Shown: piece after piece, positions 49,035 to 60,726 of the stretch
How the letters are laid out: each line of letters begins with the position of its first letter
Numbering within the stretch: the first letter of the stretch is position 1
DNA from: Crocodylus rhombifer
Lineage: Eukaryota > Chordata > Crocodylia > Crocodylidae
DNA length: 64,000 bases
Assembly: GCA_038503035.1 (NCBI GenBank)
Contig: JAVSML010024622.1
Span: 1,043,097-1,107,096 of the forward strand
Direction: 5' to 3'
The notes under the pieces: generated by a model
The model's input: the letters and a program-made list of their open reading frames with translations, nothing else
The model's database searches: none
Told to the model about the DNA's origin: nothing
Made by a program: the position numbers and the translations under genes

Positions 49035-49424
49035 CAAAGCCATAGGCCAGAGAGAGGGCTTCCATGGTGCTTCTCACTGCACTTTGCTCTGCGCCCCACT
49101 GGAAGGAAAAAGGACTATTTATTAAGATCTTCTGGATTTTTTTTTTTGTTTAAGTCTCACCGAGGAAATAGGAGTTCTAGAATGAAGGTGGTGGTAACTT
49201 ATTTTTTTTAATTCATGAAGTGGCATCAGTGAAAAAATTAATTACTTTTATTCCTCCCCATCAAATAGGAGAGAACTATTGTGCTAGAGGGTTTTTTAAA
49301 ACTTGAAATAATTGTTTCTCTCTCTTCTTTTTTTTTAACTGGCTTTGAACATTTGTGCTACATTGGTAGTATTAGGAGTGGTAATTAAATCATACTCCTC
49401 ATTGTGTTAAAATGTGCTGGGGTG

Positions 49425-49432
49425 CAGTATTA
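49425..49432 (+). promoter_or_regulatory. VASH2: Candidate miR-200b/c/429 site 1 in VASH2 3' UTR
   Basis: The octamer CAGTATTA is a full 8-mer match to the miR-200b/c/429 seed (UAAUACUG). It lies about 390 nt after the VASH2 stop, in AT-rich context that usually favours accessibility. I recall VASH2 being reported as a miR-200-family target in mammals, so this is a plausible functional site. A single octamer can occur by chance. Confidence 0.5.
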
Positions 49433-49551
49433 AAAAAATCAAGTCCAATATTGATAGTTAATTCAGCAATAAACTAGCAGTGCAGAGGTGGGTGTGAGTT
49501 TTAAAGTGTCAACATTACCTCACTAAACTTACAACAGATATGCAAGATTGA

Positions 49552-49559
49552 CAGTATTA
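49552..49559 (+). promoter_or_regulatory. VASH2: Candidate miR-200b/c/429 site 2 in VASH2 3' UTR
   Basis: This is a second CAGTATTA octamer, 127 nt after the first and again in AT-rich sequence. Two identical 8-mer sites close together early in the 3' UTR are less likely by chance than one. Confidence 0.5.
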
Positions 49560-52274
49560 TTTTGTAACTCCTTTGTACTGTTTCCCAGCATTTTTGGTAG
49601 ACTTATGATGGCATTAGATGGCACCCTGCCACCCTATTATGTGCATGCCTATGAAAGAATTTAAGGTATGTTTATATGCAAGTGTCTTCTTAAAAGCACT
49701 GACATAATCTTAGAGAGATGGAAAAACTGTTTGAGGTTTTTGTTGCTTTTTTAAAATGCTGATAACTGACCAATAATGGATTTTTAAAATTTTCATAAGT
49801 TTTTTATACTTTGTCACAAGCTTTTAAACTTTCCAGACTACAGTGTTTAAAGCACAAGGCACGGAGATCATTGTTTTGTAGAGACAAGTGTCTGCATTGT
49901 AGAGACAAACTGTTTGGTGTACATTCTCAGAATAACAGAGAAATGTCAGAGTCCAGAGCTTTTGCTCAAGTGTTTACTTGTTGCTTTTGTAATTTTTTTC
50001 ACATGTAATTTTCTAATCATGTGTCTGAAAGTTTGAGTAGTCCAAGGTGGTGATGTCTTATGGTGAGAGATCACTGAGGAAGTAATGCTGCCACCAGTTT
50101 TTCAGGAAGATTTTCCTTGCTAGGGATCATAGTGACATACCTCTACAGCGTGTTGGGAAGGAAATTCATGTTGGGTAAATTCAGCAATAAAATTAGATAA
50201 TATTTTTTAACAAACAATATCTGAAAATCAAGTTCTTTCCTCTTGTGTCTTCCCACTGAAAACTACTGCTAAGGGCATGTGGCCAGATCATCAAGAGAAC
50301 TTCTCTCTCTTTGAGGGACCGAATTGAAGGGGTTTAAATTGTCTTAAGTGCTCAGACCTCTGCAGTTCTCACTGAACTCTCTTAGGAGCTGTTGGTTTGG
50401 AGTACTTGAAAATAAAGCTAATTCAGCAGGTATCTAAGTAGAAGCAGATCTCTTTTGAAAGTCCAACATATGCCTTGTATATTATTGAAAAAACATACTG
50501 AACTATTACCTCTCTTTGATTCTTGGAGGAGGGAGAGGTAGACAAAATCTTAGAGAATGAAGGGAATTGGGCTCCTGGAACACTAGCTGAATCAGCAGAT
50601 GAACGAAACGGATATAGGTAAAAAGGAAAAAGAACATGAGGAAAACCAGGCCCCGGCTGGAAAGATATTTTAGCAAACGCTTCAAGCCGCACAGAATAGC
50701 TGACTGTGAAGAACTACTAGACTAGGAAAACAATATGGAATAGAAGTTATCCTGTTCCAAACATTAATACATCTTCCGTTCACTACCATTAGATGCTGAA
50801 ACCACAGCAGAAAGAAATGCAAATGAACTTAGGGTGTATTGCTTTAATTAGTAATTTCCTTTCTCCCATCTCCATGCGAGCATACATCTAGGTTAATTTC
50901 AGTTGTATATATGACAAGTCATTAGGCAACTTAACTTCCAATATAGCAAGCTTTATAGCTATTCATTTAGAGTCCACAATGGGAGCCTCTGCTTTATTAA
51001 AACAAAATTTGACTGTTAAAAAGTCAGTTCCCCAAAGTTAGGCCCTGATTCTCCTTGCAGCAGGTGTAGCAATTTTCATGTGTGAAAACAGATGAAAGAA
51101 ACTTTACTCCTCACTCTGCTCAGTAGAAATGAGTCTTCCATAGCCACATACCCCCTGTAATTGGGCCCTAAGATACTAGTAGAGTGAGGTATGTTGCAGT
51201 TTCTTAAAAAGTAATTGTATTGAAGAGTAGCAGCAGGCCACCTGATTTATTGTCATGTTAAAGAGTTACTACCACAGGTGTGGTGGTGAGTAAACATTGT
51301 GATGTACTGATCTGATGTCTGGTTGCTTATAGATGAAAAAGAACAAAAGAAAAAGGCCTTTTTTAATGGATGGGTTTTTTTTAAATTGAATGTGGTTCAC
51401 TACAGGCTTGTACAAAGCTCAGTGCAAGACTTCCCCCTTCGTTTCCCTCTTCCCACAAAACCAACTGGCTGGTAATGTTTACTCCGCACCTCTCCAGCTT
51501 TTATTTGGATCATGGCTTATCTTCTCTCCCTCCTCTAAAGATCAGCAGTAGGGATGATGGCATAGCTGTATTTTCAGGATAACTTAAGTTGTAGAGAGGG
51601 CTCCTCATAGGCTTTGTTTGCAAGCGTCAGCTCTTATTCCCTTTAAGTTTTTAAGAATAGAGTTTGGGGGGTAGAGCTGAGGTAGAAAGTTAAAAAAGAT
51701 CATGTCTTCTGGTTAAAATTCCAACCAGGTTCAAATTTGGGTTCTAAAGCAATAAATGCTTCTTCATAGGTTGCAATTCTGCAAAACGGAGATCAGCTTA
51801 CACAATAGGTGTCTAGATTCTGAAAGTTAGACTAGTAAGGGATCAGAACTCTGGACTTTAACTGTGTTTTTTTCATTAGGTTACACCCAATTTTAAACTA
51901 TTCAAGCTTTTTTTTTCCCCAGCTACCCTAACTTTACACCGCTTCCCATTTAATAACAACTGAACGGCTTTTACCAGTATTCAGAACATTTTTGGGTTAC
52001 ATCTTTTTGATCCTAACTTACACTGAAGCTTTTATAAACTGTAGAGCTATGTGACAAGCTATTTTGTACTTTTTGGTTTTGAAGTTCAGTCAAATATTCA
52101 TCTTCTTGCTGTTTGCTCTTACAATTGCATTTCTGTTGACTCATAACTGTGATTCTAGTGACTATTTTTCTAGCTCATTGCAAACGTCAAATGATATTGT
52201 AGAATACACGTGCATGGGGGCTCTGCTTTTTGATTTTCTCATCACTTGTACATTTATATGAAGCATGAAACTTT

Positions 52275-52280
52275 AATAAA
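52275..52280 (+). terminator. VASH2: Probable VASH2 poly(A) signal
   Basis: A canonical AATAAA is followed within about 15-45 nt by T-rich and TG-rich sequence (CTTTTTAAATG, then CAGTTTGTTTG), the usual arrangement for cleavage near 52295. Another AATAAA at 52421-52426 could act as a more distal site. Confidence 0.6.
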
Positions 52281-52370
52281 ATGTCTTGGAAGTCTTTTTA
52301 AATGATCTCTTTTCAGTTTGTTTGCCACGTACTACCATAACTCAGTCAGTCATGTAATACTGTTGTAACA

Positions 52371-52376
52371 TTTATT
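52371..52376 (-). terminator. ANGEL2: Candidate distal ANGEL2 poly(A) signal
   Basis: The + strand TTTATT is AATAAA on the - strand. If used, ANGEL2 transcripts would end near 52350, within about 60 bp of the VASH2 end. Other - strand AATAAA hexamers nearer the ANGEL2 stop, at 56385-56390, 56291-56296 and 53235-53240, could be used instead or as well. Confidence 0.4.
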
Positions 52377-55300
52377 TTTAAATCATTTACTCTTCTATAA
52401 CCTCTAAATCAAGGGAATGCAATAAAGTAAGATATTTTTCTAAGATCTTACAATATGAAATAAGTTGAAGGCAACTAATATATATTAGTCTAAACACTTA
52501 AGGCTTAACTATATGGCGGGTTCTTGTTTCACTGTTGATGGTGCCTGATGAGAAAAGCTGAAGATAGTAGTCTTGCATGTCTTGCCGTACATCTCAGTAA
52601 GTACCAAAGAATCTGCAGTACTAAGTGCTGCATTACGACTAGCAGCTGCTGCTTTGCACTGGGAGTAAAGTCTCTGAAGTACTGTCCTCACACCAAAGGA
52701 AGTTCTGTTAGGCAGAGGGTTGCTTTTTCCAAGAAGTAAGGGATGTTAGAGGTCTTTTATCAATAGCCAATGCTGAACAAATGCATTAGTGCCCTCATTT
52801 TTAGAGCTGAGCCCTATGGAGATGGACTGTCCTTGAGGCAGGTGTTTTCCTTTGAGACGGTGGTGAAACAGGCATTTAAATGTGATAAGAACTAAAAGTT
52901 CAATACAAGCTTTGGAGCCTGTACTTGGATTATTCTTTGCAGTCCCATCTGTGCCAGGCAGCTCTTGGCTTGAAAATTTGGTCCAAACAACATTTGCCTG
53001 TTTAAAATGTTTGTCTTGGTATGTTTCATCTTTCAGAACTGTGATAAGATGCCAACTAGCTAGTGTTAAATATTTCAATCCTTGGCTAGGTTTCATTATC
53101 TTGTAGCATCACAGAAGTACTTTTTCAGCTAGCTCAAGGTTATGCTTGAGGGGCTGGGAAGATAAGAACACAGGCCACCAGTTGTCTTTCCAAATGAATG
53201 TTTTCCATTTCCTTTGAATTCCATGAACAACAGTTTTATTATGGCCTGTAAAGCTCCTTGTGTGAGCTTTGAGGGGTAGCATAGGCTTCCAAAGACTGAG
53301 AGTTTGGGTTTACATTCAGTACACAGTGGGTGTGTCTACATGAGACGCTATGTCTAGAAGCATGAGAAGTAGAGTCTAAAAACAACTCCATTGCAGGGAC
53401 TGCACAGTTATTTAGCTGCAGTACCAAATGCAAAGTCTGGAGTATGTGTAACCTCAAAGTTTAAGGAAACATTTCTGGGTAGTTTTTCAGGGCCTTGACT
53501 ACAGTTCATATTGGCCCTACCTGCTACAAGGCCACAAGGGAGGGAGAGTTGAATAAGAAAAGTTGTGTGGTATTAGAAGGCACTCACTTTCCAGAAGTAA
53601 ATATCTCACCCCCCTCCCCCAACTCAAGATAATTAGGAATGGTCAGGAAGACAGAAACTTTAACTCCCAAGCTCTATTGTTACAATGCACCATGCTGTGC
53701 ATATGATAATAACACAAGCATAGAAATGCACATGCTGCAACATTATACCATTAATAGACTGTAGTTCTTAATGCAAGAACCATGGCAGTCATTAAAACAC
53801 AAGCCAGGTCCCTGTTGGTATTTCAGTTCTATGGTCTGTAGTCTGAGCTCCCAAGAGCGTAGCTGAAAAAGAGCTGTAAAGCGTGTAGCTGGAAGCCACA
53901 GACCATGGTAGTTTTCCACCCGTTGCTTAGCTGGTTAACCAGGATACGCTTTTCAGGTCACATCATCTTGTTTGCAAGGTGGCAGAACTGATTTGTTAAA
54001 ATAAATAGCTTCAAGTAAGTTTCATAAGAACATAACCTGTAAACATTTTGGATCAACAAAACAGAAACACTTGACTGTGCTGAAGGAAGGCTTCCAGATT
54101 CAATGGAAATCTTTGTTCTCCCTAGGCAGGACACATTCTTATTAAAACACTGCTGTGTAAAGGCAGTTTCTACAAACTAACAAAGAGCTTTAGAGAATGT
54201 AACCCCGTCTGCTACCACTCATCCTTGCTTCTATATAAATTACTGGCCTACAAACCTCTGATGTACAGACACGGTCTAAATGTGTGGTACACGTTTAGTC
54301 AGAACTTCGTGCTTCCCACCCGTATACTTTAGCACTATTCAATAAGGACACAAAAAGGGCCTGTGCTGTACGCTCTACCATTCCAGCTGCATAATAGGGA
54401 TATGTGGTTCCAGCACACCACAAATGCTTTGAACACAAGGCATTCTGATACTGTGAGAGATGGGACTAAGCCTTCTTGACTTCTGCAATGTTGTTTAGTC
54501 CCAACAGTAGCACAACTACACATTGGATTCCCAAGATTAGAATACCCTGATCCACCGAATCAACCAACTTGGTTCCTGATGGACACACCAATGATTATGA
54601 ACCATCCTACTTCTGTATGTGCTAATTCTTTACAGAAGAATGAGGGGAGATAAGCTTCTCCTTCCCCCTCCCCAACACAAGTTGCTTTTTGTTTTAGATA
54701 CCTTAATTGCCAGCAGTGATCATGGATGCAAACAAGTTTGGTTACTACATATTCAAATATGTGTACTTACCTCAAGTGATAAGAATGAAGCACTTCTGCT
54801 GATTATTACAACCACCTCACACTGTTCTATGGAAGGAAGAGGTTACATACAATTTGGGTAACTTTTACTTTGTTGAAGACAGCAGAATCTATTAATTTTT
54901 TGCTCACTTAAAACTGGCAGCTTTTGTAATGCCAATTTAAAAAGCCATACTGGAGCATTTGAAAAAATAAAACAGTCAACTGACAACAGAAAAATCTGAT
55001 CTGAGCCAGAAAACAAATCTTTGAAATTCAAAGCTCCTGTATTCAAGTATTGAGTACTGTCAACTGGACGGGCTAGTGCACATTTCTTCACTATTCTCTG
55101 GGAAGCCTCTGCAGACACTGAGCACTGCTGTTTGTTTGCTGGATTTGTCCTGGCAGCAAAAGAACAGGCCATAGCATAGCAAGCAAGCTGAGGTACGTTT
55201 TTTTTTTTTCCTAAGTTTTCTAACAGACTAAGTCCCATATAGTCAGAGCATCATAATCAATGAGCTTATAGCTAGACTCTTAGAAAAACAACCCTGTACT

Positions 55301-56919
55301 CATGGCACATTACACCTCATTTATGCATTAAGAACCTATTTCCCTTCCAGTGCAGATAGCAGAATAACAGCATTTAAGTTTGAGGTTAGGAGGGAACTGT
55401 TGTAGTGTGAAATTCTGGATAACCTTTGCAGCTCCTTGTGTAGAACAGAGTAGGCAGCAGCAGAGGCCAAATTCTGTCTTACAGGACAGAAAGGGGATGC
55501 TTGTTAAAAAAATACTGCAGGTATCAGGGTTTCTTTTGCTCCACCGAGAGTTCCGATCTCTGCAAGTGCATAAATCTCAGATGGCAGCTACTGCAACCTA
55601 CTCCCTCAGCTGGACAGTGCTTCAACACCTTCTGTTACTACTCACCCTTACTTCTGCATAAGTCACTGGCCTACAAAGCTTGTGTGCTATGTGGACAAAT
55701 TCTAAGATAGCCATTTAGAAATTTCTCTGATGCCTGGTGTTTGTAGGGCATACTGACAAAAAAAAAAAGCTACTGCATGTGCGCTACAGCCCGAGAAATT
55801 TCTGCATCTGAATATTTTTAAAGCTAATTACTTAGTATTGAACTTTAGTGTTCAGCATTCATTGACTGGATTGTTGTTAGCATGTAGAGACAGATGGATT
55901 AGCTCAGTGTGCAGATGGATCCTTCAATCACAATCTAGCAAAGTGATAAAGAAAAAAAAAGAGAGAGAGACTCAGGCCAAAATGAAAATCTAATCCTAAA
56001 AATATTAAATTGAAGTGCTAGTTCAATCACCTGGACTGTCATTGGCACCATATTCCCCAAGGGCAAAAATAATGTTGAATATGTTGAAGCTGCAGTACTG
56101 ATACATTATTTTAAATCATGAGCAAGTGAAAAAGAGTCTCTCATGTATTTGGCAAACATTCAGGAAATCGCAGTAAGTCAAGCATTCTGATAATTTTTTT
56201 TTGATTTTTAAACAGCTTTCAAAGAGAAAGTGAATTTAGTCTTTCCCAACTATACTGGCCTATACTTGCATGTCATGTTAGATATCTGCTTTTATTTTGG
56301 ATGGTTTTAAAGCTTTGAATACTGATAAAGTCTAGTGGACTCTTGCACAATGTTTAAACTTGCAATTACTTTTTTAGAACACAATTTATTTCCATACTGC
56401 AGGGACAACTTTCCTAATAAAGACCCAGTCCTGCAACCACTTTACTAGATAAACTCCTGTGCTGAGGGACTCCTGAAATTGAACCCAAAAGGTAGATCAT
56501 TTGGGAGAGACAACAGAAGCAGTGTGAAAGCACCTCCAAAGCTACTTTCAGCTGATTATGAAAATAGTTACACTCCCAAACAAAGTACAATGTTTGTACA
56601 AAGCAGCATCAATTTTACTATAATATACAATAAAAATATTTACATCCTCTCTGTGAAAAATAATGCCATTTTCAGGCTGGTGATGTCTGTCTTTATCAAA
56701 AAGAGAAAGCTATGTAAACTTATTTCTGTGTCTTAAAAAGTCTTCATAAAGTAAATTTAAACCACTTTTCAAAAGTCTCTTTAAAAATTCTAATTTACAA
56801 AGCACTAAGAACTCAGCATGCAGGCAAAATAAAATGTAAACAGGCTTCCAGTCCACAAATTTAAAAATATTTCAGGAAGGTGGAGGAAAAGGGAAGTTCA
56901 TATATAAAAATACTTTGTT
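52377..56919 (-). other. ANGEL2: ANGEL2 3' UTR and/or intergenic DNA
   Basis: This region between the ANGEL2 stop and the convergent 3' ends holds no other recognisable gene. A short 3' UTR would end near 56370 (AATAAA on the - strand at 56385-56390), a medium one near 53215 and a long one near 52350. A chance 116-codon frame at 52746-53096 has no recognisable similarity. A partial fold-back transposon end (GTGTCTACATGAGACGC) starts near 53331. Two related segments at about 54208-54262 and 55629-55683 share ACTGGCCTACAAA and flanking bases and look like fragments of one dispersed repeat. Confidence 0.5.
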
Positions 56920-57074
56920 TCATTGTTCAATGAGCCTGAATTTTGCTAGTAAAGGCAGATGATCAGAAGAGTTATTTTCATTAGGAAGACCATTAACAGT
57001 CCATAAATCTTGCGCCGTTAGAAGTGATAATCTACCGAGAAGCTTCAGGCTGCCATCAAAAGACTCTTCTGTTC
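56920..57074 (-). CDS. ANGEL2: ANGEL2 terminal coding exon with the SDH catalytic motif
   Basis: The exon starts after the acceptor TTTACGTAG (- strand). Its first two bases (GA) complete a Gly codon begun at 60563. It translates to GTEESFDGSLKLLGRLSL, then LTAQDLWTVNGLPNENN and SSDHLPLLAKFRLIEQ, followed by TGA at 56920-56922. The SDH motif near the end (His codon at 56959-56961) is the conserved catalytic His of the EEP fold. The exon is 155 nt: two bases, 50 codons and the stop. The final residues after FRL differ from the mammalian ending as I remember it, which is ordinary divergence at a C-terminus. Confidence 0.95.
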
Positions 57075-57404
57075 CTACGTAAAAAAGAGAAGCATATGGA
57101 ATTAGGTAGGGACATACCACTGACCTTAAATAAATAAATCATGCAGAAACAGTCATCCTACATTGGAAGTAGGACTACAACATGGCAAGAAAGATCCATG
57201 AAGTCAGCAAGCCTTGATGTGTTAATATATCATTTTAGTATCAAATCAGCTATACAAAAAACAAACAAACATAAAAATCTGTAGATTGCTTCATAGCTCA
57301 TTATACAGCTTAATAGCGAAGCCATTACCTAGCTTTTACATAGGTTTCTATCATTAATCTCAATGTACTCTATGAAGCAGATCAGAATCATTATATGTAT
57401 ATTA

Positions 57405-57530
57405 TATCTATGGAAATGGAGGCTCAGGGAGGTGATGCCACTTGGACAAGGTTGCCCAATGGCTAGTGACAGAACTGGGAAGGTACCCTAGGTCTCCAGT
57501 CTCAATCCAGTGCTTTATTCTCTAGGCCAG
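57405..57530. repeat. MIR-type SINE remnant
   Basis: GAGGCTCAGGGAGGTGATG, ACAAGGTTGCCCAATGGCTA, GTGACAGAACTGGGA and GTCTCCAGTCTCAATCCAGT follow the MIR core in order. The match is to the consensus as I remember it. Confidence 0.65.
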
Positions 57531-57583
57531 ATTGTGTTGTTATGGTTATTCTCTCTCTAAAAAATCCAAAACTTACTTTACGC

Positions 57584-57801
57584 CAGGGGTTCCCAAACTG
57601 TAGTACACGTACCCCTGGGGATACACAAAACATCTCTGGGGGGGTACACAGCAGAAATTATGTAATGGCAGATTTAATTTTCATCATAATAATCTTTGGC
57701 ATTTAAGGAGTTAAAATGTAAAACACATGCTGGTATGGGTACGTGGGCAGCTGGTAAATCTGGAAGGAGCTATACAATAAGAAAAAGTTTGGGAACCTCT
57801 G
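57584..57801. mobile_element. hAT-like non-autonomous element
   Basis: Ends are CAGGGGTTCCCAAACTGT and the complement of CAGAGGTTCCCAAACTT. The flanks CTTTACGC and TGTCATGC match at 4 of 8 positions, so the target site is eroded or mis-set by a base or two. The interior is about 200 bp and non-coding. Confidence 0.7.
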
Positions 57802-58934
57802 TGTCATGCAAAGGCCAGGAAACAAAGAGCTAAGGCATTGAACATACCTTTTATTCCTGCACCCTGAGATGCAAAACCACAGAACCTAGTACCATAAGAA
57901 GGCATGCTTTCTAACCATTTTCTCCCCCTATAGAATCATTACTGTCCCTGATCCAGCATCCCCCCTACTATGTGTTTTGCACAGTTCTGGAAAAATCACA
58001 CTCCCTCATATTTGGAGAAGACTGACATTCCTACTGATGCAGTGCAGAACTGTATTTGTGGTGCTCATGTGTCAATTTTTTTGGTTAACACAGACTGGCA
58101 ACTCAAACAAAGACTATTTTCACAGAGAACCAGATTACACATGAAGTGTCCAGCCAACTGGCCCTCTTAGAATTGACAACAGTTGAAGGAGAGAGCATTC
58201 AGCAACCATGGTTGTTGAAGATAATTGATAAGTTGCCCCCAGTTTGAACATGACACACAAGTTGTCATGTTGTCAAAGATGAAAGTATTCATCCAGTGTA
58301 GGAGCTCTGTGGCTCTCGCAGAGCTCGTGATGTTCACAAGCCAACAGCTAACTTCAGAGGATGCTGGGTCACTGTAAAGCTTCTCAGCTGGTTCAAAAAC
58401 TGCATTCCTTAACCAGCTGAGCCGTTTCACAGAGCTCTAATGAGCCAGCAGCAACCATTATTTTAAAGAGAAGCCTACTAGTCATGGACCTGTTTAGGCA
58501 GCTCAGGAACACGGCTCAAGGCTCCTGAACCCTTTTGGAACTGTTTCATGCAGATTCTGGTTGTACCCAAAACAACATCAGCTGCAGCAAAGATCTGTCT
58601 TCATGGATGAAGCTATTCACTCACTTCAGGGATACCCCTAAGGTAACTGAACAGTCTCAGCAAACTCCTACTCTTCAGTATGTGACGAGTCCTGGCTTTG
58701 CAGAAAAACCTGGTTGTCACAAACCATGATGTCCCTTTGCCAAACTTTTAGCAAAATCCCAAGCATTTTCTTTTTTGTTCATTTTCAAAGTTACTTAACC
58801 CTAGAGTCCATATCAAACTCTCAATCCTTTTTTTAATGCCATGTAGTCTATACACACCAGAGGCCTGAAGCACCACTGAGATTCATAATATTAATCAAAT
58901 AAATCTTGCTACGCCACTGAGGTGAACGAAGAAT

Positions 58935-59045
58935 TATGCTCGTTTTACATATAGGGTAACTGAGGCACAAAGAGTTCAGTGATTTTCAGAGATCCCACTG
59001 GAAGCCTACAGTTAAAGAGCAGAATCAGGATCTCTCTGTTCTAGG
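58935..59045. repeat. MIR-type SINE remnant
   Basis: GGTAACTGAGGCACAAAGAG, TTCAGTGATTTTCAGAGATC and GAGCAGAATCAGGATCTCTC follow the MIR core. Degraded. Confidence 0.5.
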
Positions 59046-60080
59046 TTTTAACTGGAAGATTATTCAGTTGGTCATGTTACACTGCAGAATAATTTGGGGA
59101 AGCTTCATAGGATTTCTACAATTTCAAGTGCTCATTACCCTGCACAAGTGATTGAATTACTTTAAGGATCAAGCAGGAGAAGCATGGCCATTTTGGTTAC
59201 TCAGGGGTATCCATAGGTCCATCACAAATCTAGGGACCAGTAGCGCAACTAAGGTGGGGCAACTGGGAGAGCAGTCCTAGGTGCAGACAGAGGGAGGGAT
59301 GGAGGGGGGATGCTGAAAAATAACAATTGCAATCACAGCTGTGCAACTGTGCCATTGGCACAGCAACAGCAAGAAGCTGCCACAGCCTCCAGGTGTCCCG
59401 CTGTCCCGGATGCCAGCTACCTTGTTATACCTCTGCCAGTGAGCGAGGCACTGTGCCACTGACAGCATCTTAGCTACCAAGGGGTGCATACTTAGACATT
59501 TCATGTCTTTCTTGCACCACCTGGTGAGCTTCAGCTGCAACTACAAGCAGGGAATTGTGGCATAACTGAACACACTCAGCTGCTGCTCTAGTGAGAGGTT
59601 TCATACCAGACTGAGACACCTTGAGACATGCAGGTTGTTGCTGGGGACACACACTAATACTGTTCCAGGTCTGTTAAAAAGTTCAGTTATTCATCATCTC
59701 CAGTGCACATGAGGAGTCTCTACTGTCATGTTTTTGAAAGTGTGGAAGCTTTGGGTATGTGAAATGGAGGGGGAGAAAGCATCCGTCGCACTGGTCTAGT
59801 CACCAGATCCACGTGGAGTACTAGTGAAAGAAAGAGGTTGCTGTCCTTTTAGCATTTGTCTGAAGCCTCCAATTCCCTGAAAATCCAGGTTAAGGAACTA
59901 CAGAAATATCAGCAAATATGTATAGCTAAAAGTCCACACAGGCCGCTAACCATGCTCTACAGAGGATGACCAACACATACTGTAAGCTCAGCAGAGAACC
60001 AGGGCAATGAAATAGTTGCAGTGGTACTTTGATCATAGTTGTGAAGATACACTTGTATCTTCAACTTAACTGTGGCTCTT

Positions 60081-60119
60081 CTCAACATCTGAAGAAGTGA
60101 GCTTCAGCTCAAGAAATCT

Positions 60120-60150
<31 letters not shown>

Positions 60151-60265
60151 TATATGCGCATGTGTGCGTGTGTGTACACACACACACACACACACTTTGG
60201 TTAGTATAAGGTGCAAATTTATCTGGCCTTCTGCTTGATTTCAGACTAACACCTATCTATGTCTC
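60081..60265. repeat. Dispersed repeat split by a GT/AC microsatellite
   Basis: CATCTGAAGAAGTGAGCTTC, AGCTCAAGAAATCTTGTG and, after the microsatellite, AGTATAAGGTGCAAATTTAT with TTTCAGACTAACACC belong to a repeat common in turtle and crocodilian DNA. Its centre has expanded into (GT)n, then TATATATTATATGCGCATG, then (AC)n at 60119-60195. Confidence 0.65.
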
Positions 60266-60562
60266 TCTTTTCAGAGCATGTCTACAAGTAACACCCTGGC
60301 TCCTAAGCCAGTCAGAAGACTGCCACTATGTTAGTACGAAGATGAAGAACATGGAATACTAAAACTATGAGCCCCTACCTGGCAGGCACTTGCATGTTTG
60401 GGCATCCTTAAATCACTGAGGTTATCTTCTGTGTACTTTAAATTTATGAAGTGATCAGTACATATCCTTTTCTGAACTGAACTGTGTTAGATTCTGACCT
60501 TTTTCATTTGGCAGGGAGATTATTTTTAGGAGTGCTTTAGTACTTGAACAGAGTTTTATTAC

Positions 60563-60726
60563 CTGGCGGGGCAGTGATATCATCCTTTGCAGCGGAATAG
60601 AAAATGTAATCCACAGTGACAGCACTTCGGGAGTGACAGGTTGTTACTTCTGGAAGTCCACTCTCAGGTAGGTAATGAGAATAGACTGAAGATAACTTAA
60701 AATGGTGCTGTAATTTTGAAGATAAC
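60563..60726 (-). CDS. ANGEL2: ANGEL2 internal coding exon (TVDYIFYS)
   Basis: This 164-nt exon follows the acceptor CCTGTTTAG and ends CCGCCAG before the donor GTAATA. It opens with the third base of a Lys codon begun at 62717 and ends with the first base of a Gly codon. The translation reads LSSKLQHHFKLSSVYSHY, then LPESGLPEVTTCHSRSAV, TVDYIFYSAAKDDITAPP. The Asp in TVDYIFYS (60609-60611) belongs to a conserved EEP active-site strand. The match to ANGEL2 is clear over most of its length. Confidence 0.95.

Larger units (their letters stand above)
14086..52295 (+). other. VASH2: VASH2 gene, 3' part (partial gene model)
   Basis: Four coding exons on the + strand join in phase through GT-AG introns of about 16.6, 4.7 and 13.0 kb and give the C-terminal half of a vasohibin. 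The assignment to VASH2 rather than VASH1 comes from the stretches YLTNGQPSVERFPISF, VVLGIYCNGRYGSLGMS, VPHEPHSFQPIEWK and the ending GYQLRI, which fit VASH2 as I remember it and differ from VASH1 at many positions. Vasohibins work with the small chaperone SVBP as cytosolic carboxypeptidases that remove the C-terminal tyrosine of alpha-tubulin; VASH2 is also described as pro-angiogenic. The first exon here begins in phase 2, so the N-terminal exons must lie upstream. I looked for the preceding exon between 1 and 14085 and did not find it. The right end is inferred from a poly(A) signal. Confidence 0.93.
49035..52295 (+). other. VASH2: VASH2 3' untranslated region (inferred)
   Basis: About 3.3 kb of AT-rich DNA follows the stop codon without any recognisable transposon insertion, in contrast to the introns. 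This would fit a constrained 3' UTR. It holds T-rich runs near 49140-49150 and 49330-49340, AATAAA hexamers near 49470 and 50187 that could give shorter isoforms, a Pumilio-like TGTATATA at 50904-50911, and two miR-200-type seed matches listed separately. The end is placed just past the AATAAA at 52275, which is followed by a T/TG-rich stretch. Extent is inferred; no transcript evidence is available. Confidence 0.65.
57075..60562. other. ANGEL2: ANGEL2 last intron
   Basis: About 3.5 kb. Besides the repeats listed separately, the stretch near 59237-59480 (CAGTAGCGCAACTAAGG) may be an eroded transposon. No exon was recognised. Confidence 0.55.

Noticed and set aside
52746..53096. 116-codon - strand frame downstream of ANGEL2
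   Set aside because: No similarity recognised; it lies in 3' UTR or intergenic DNA and no splice sites or conserved motifs support it.
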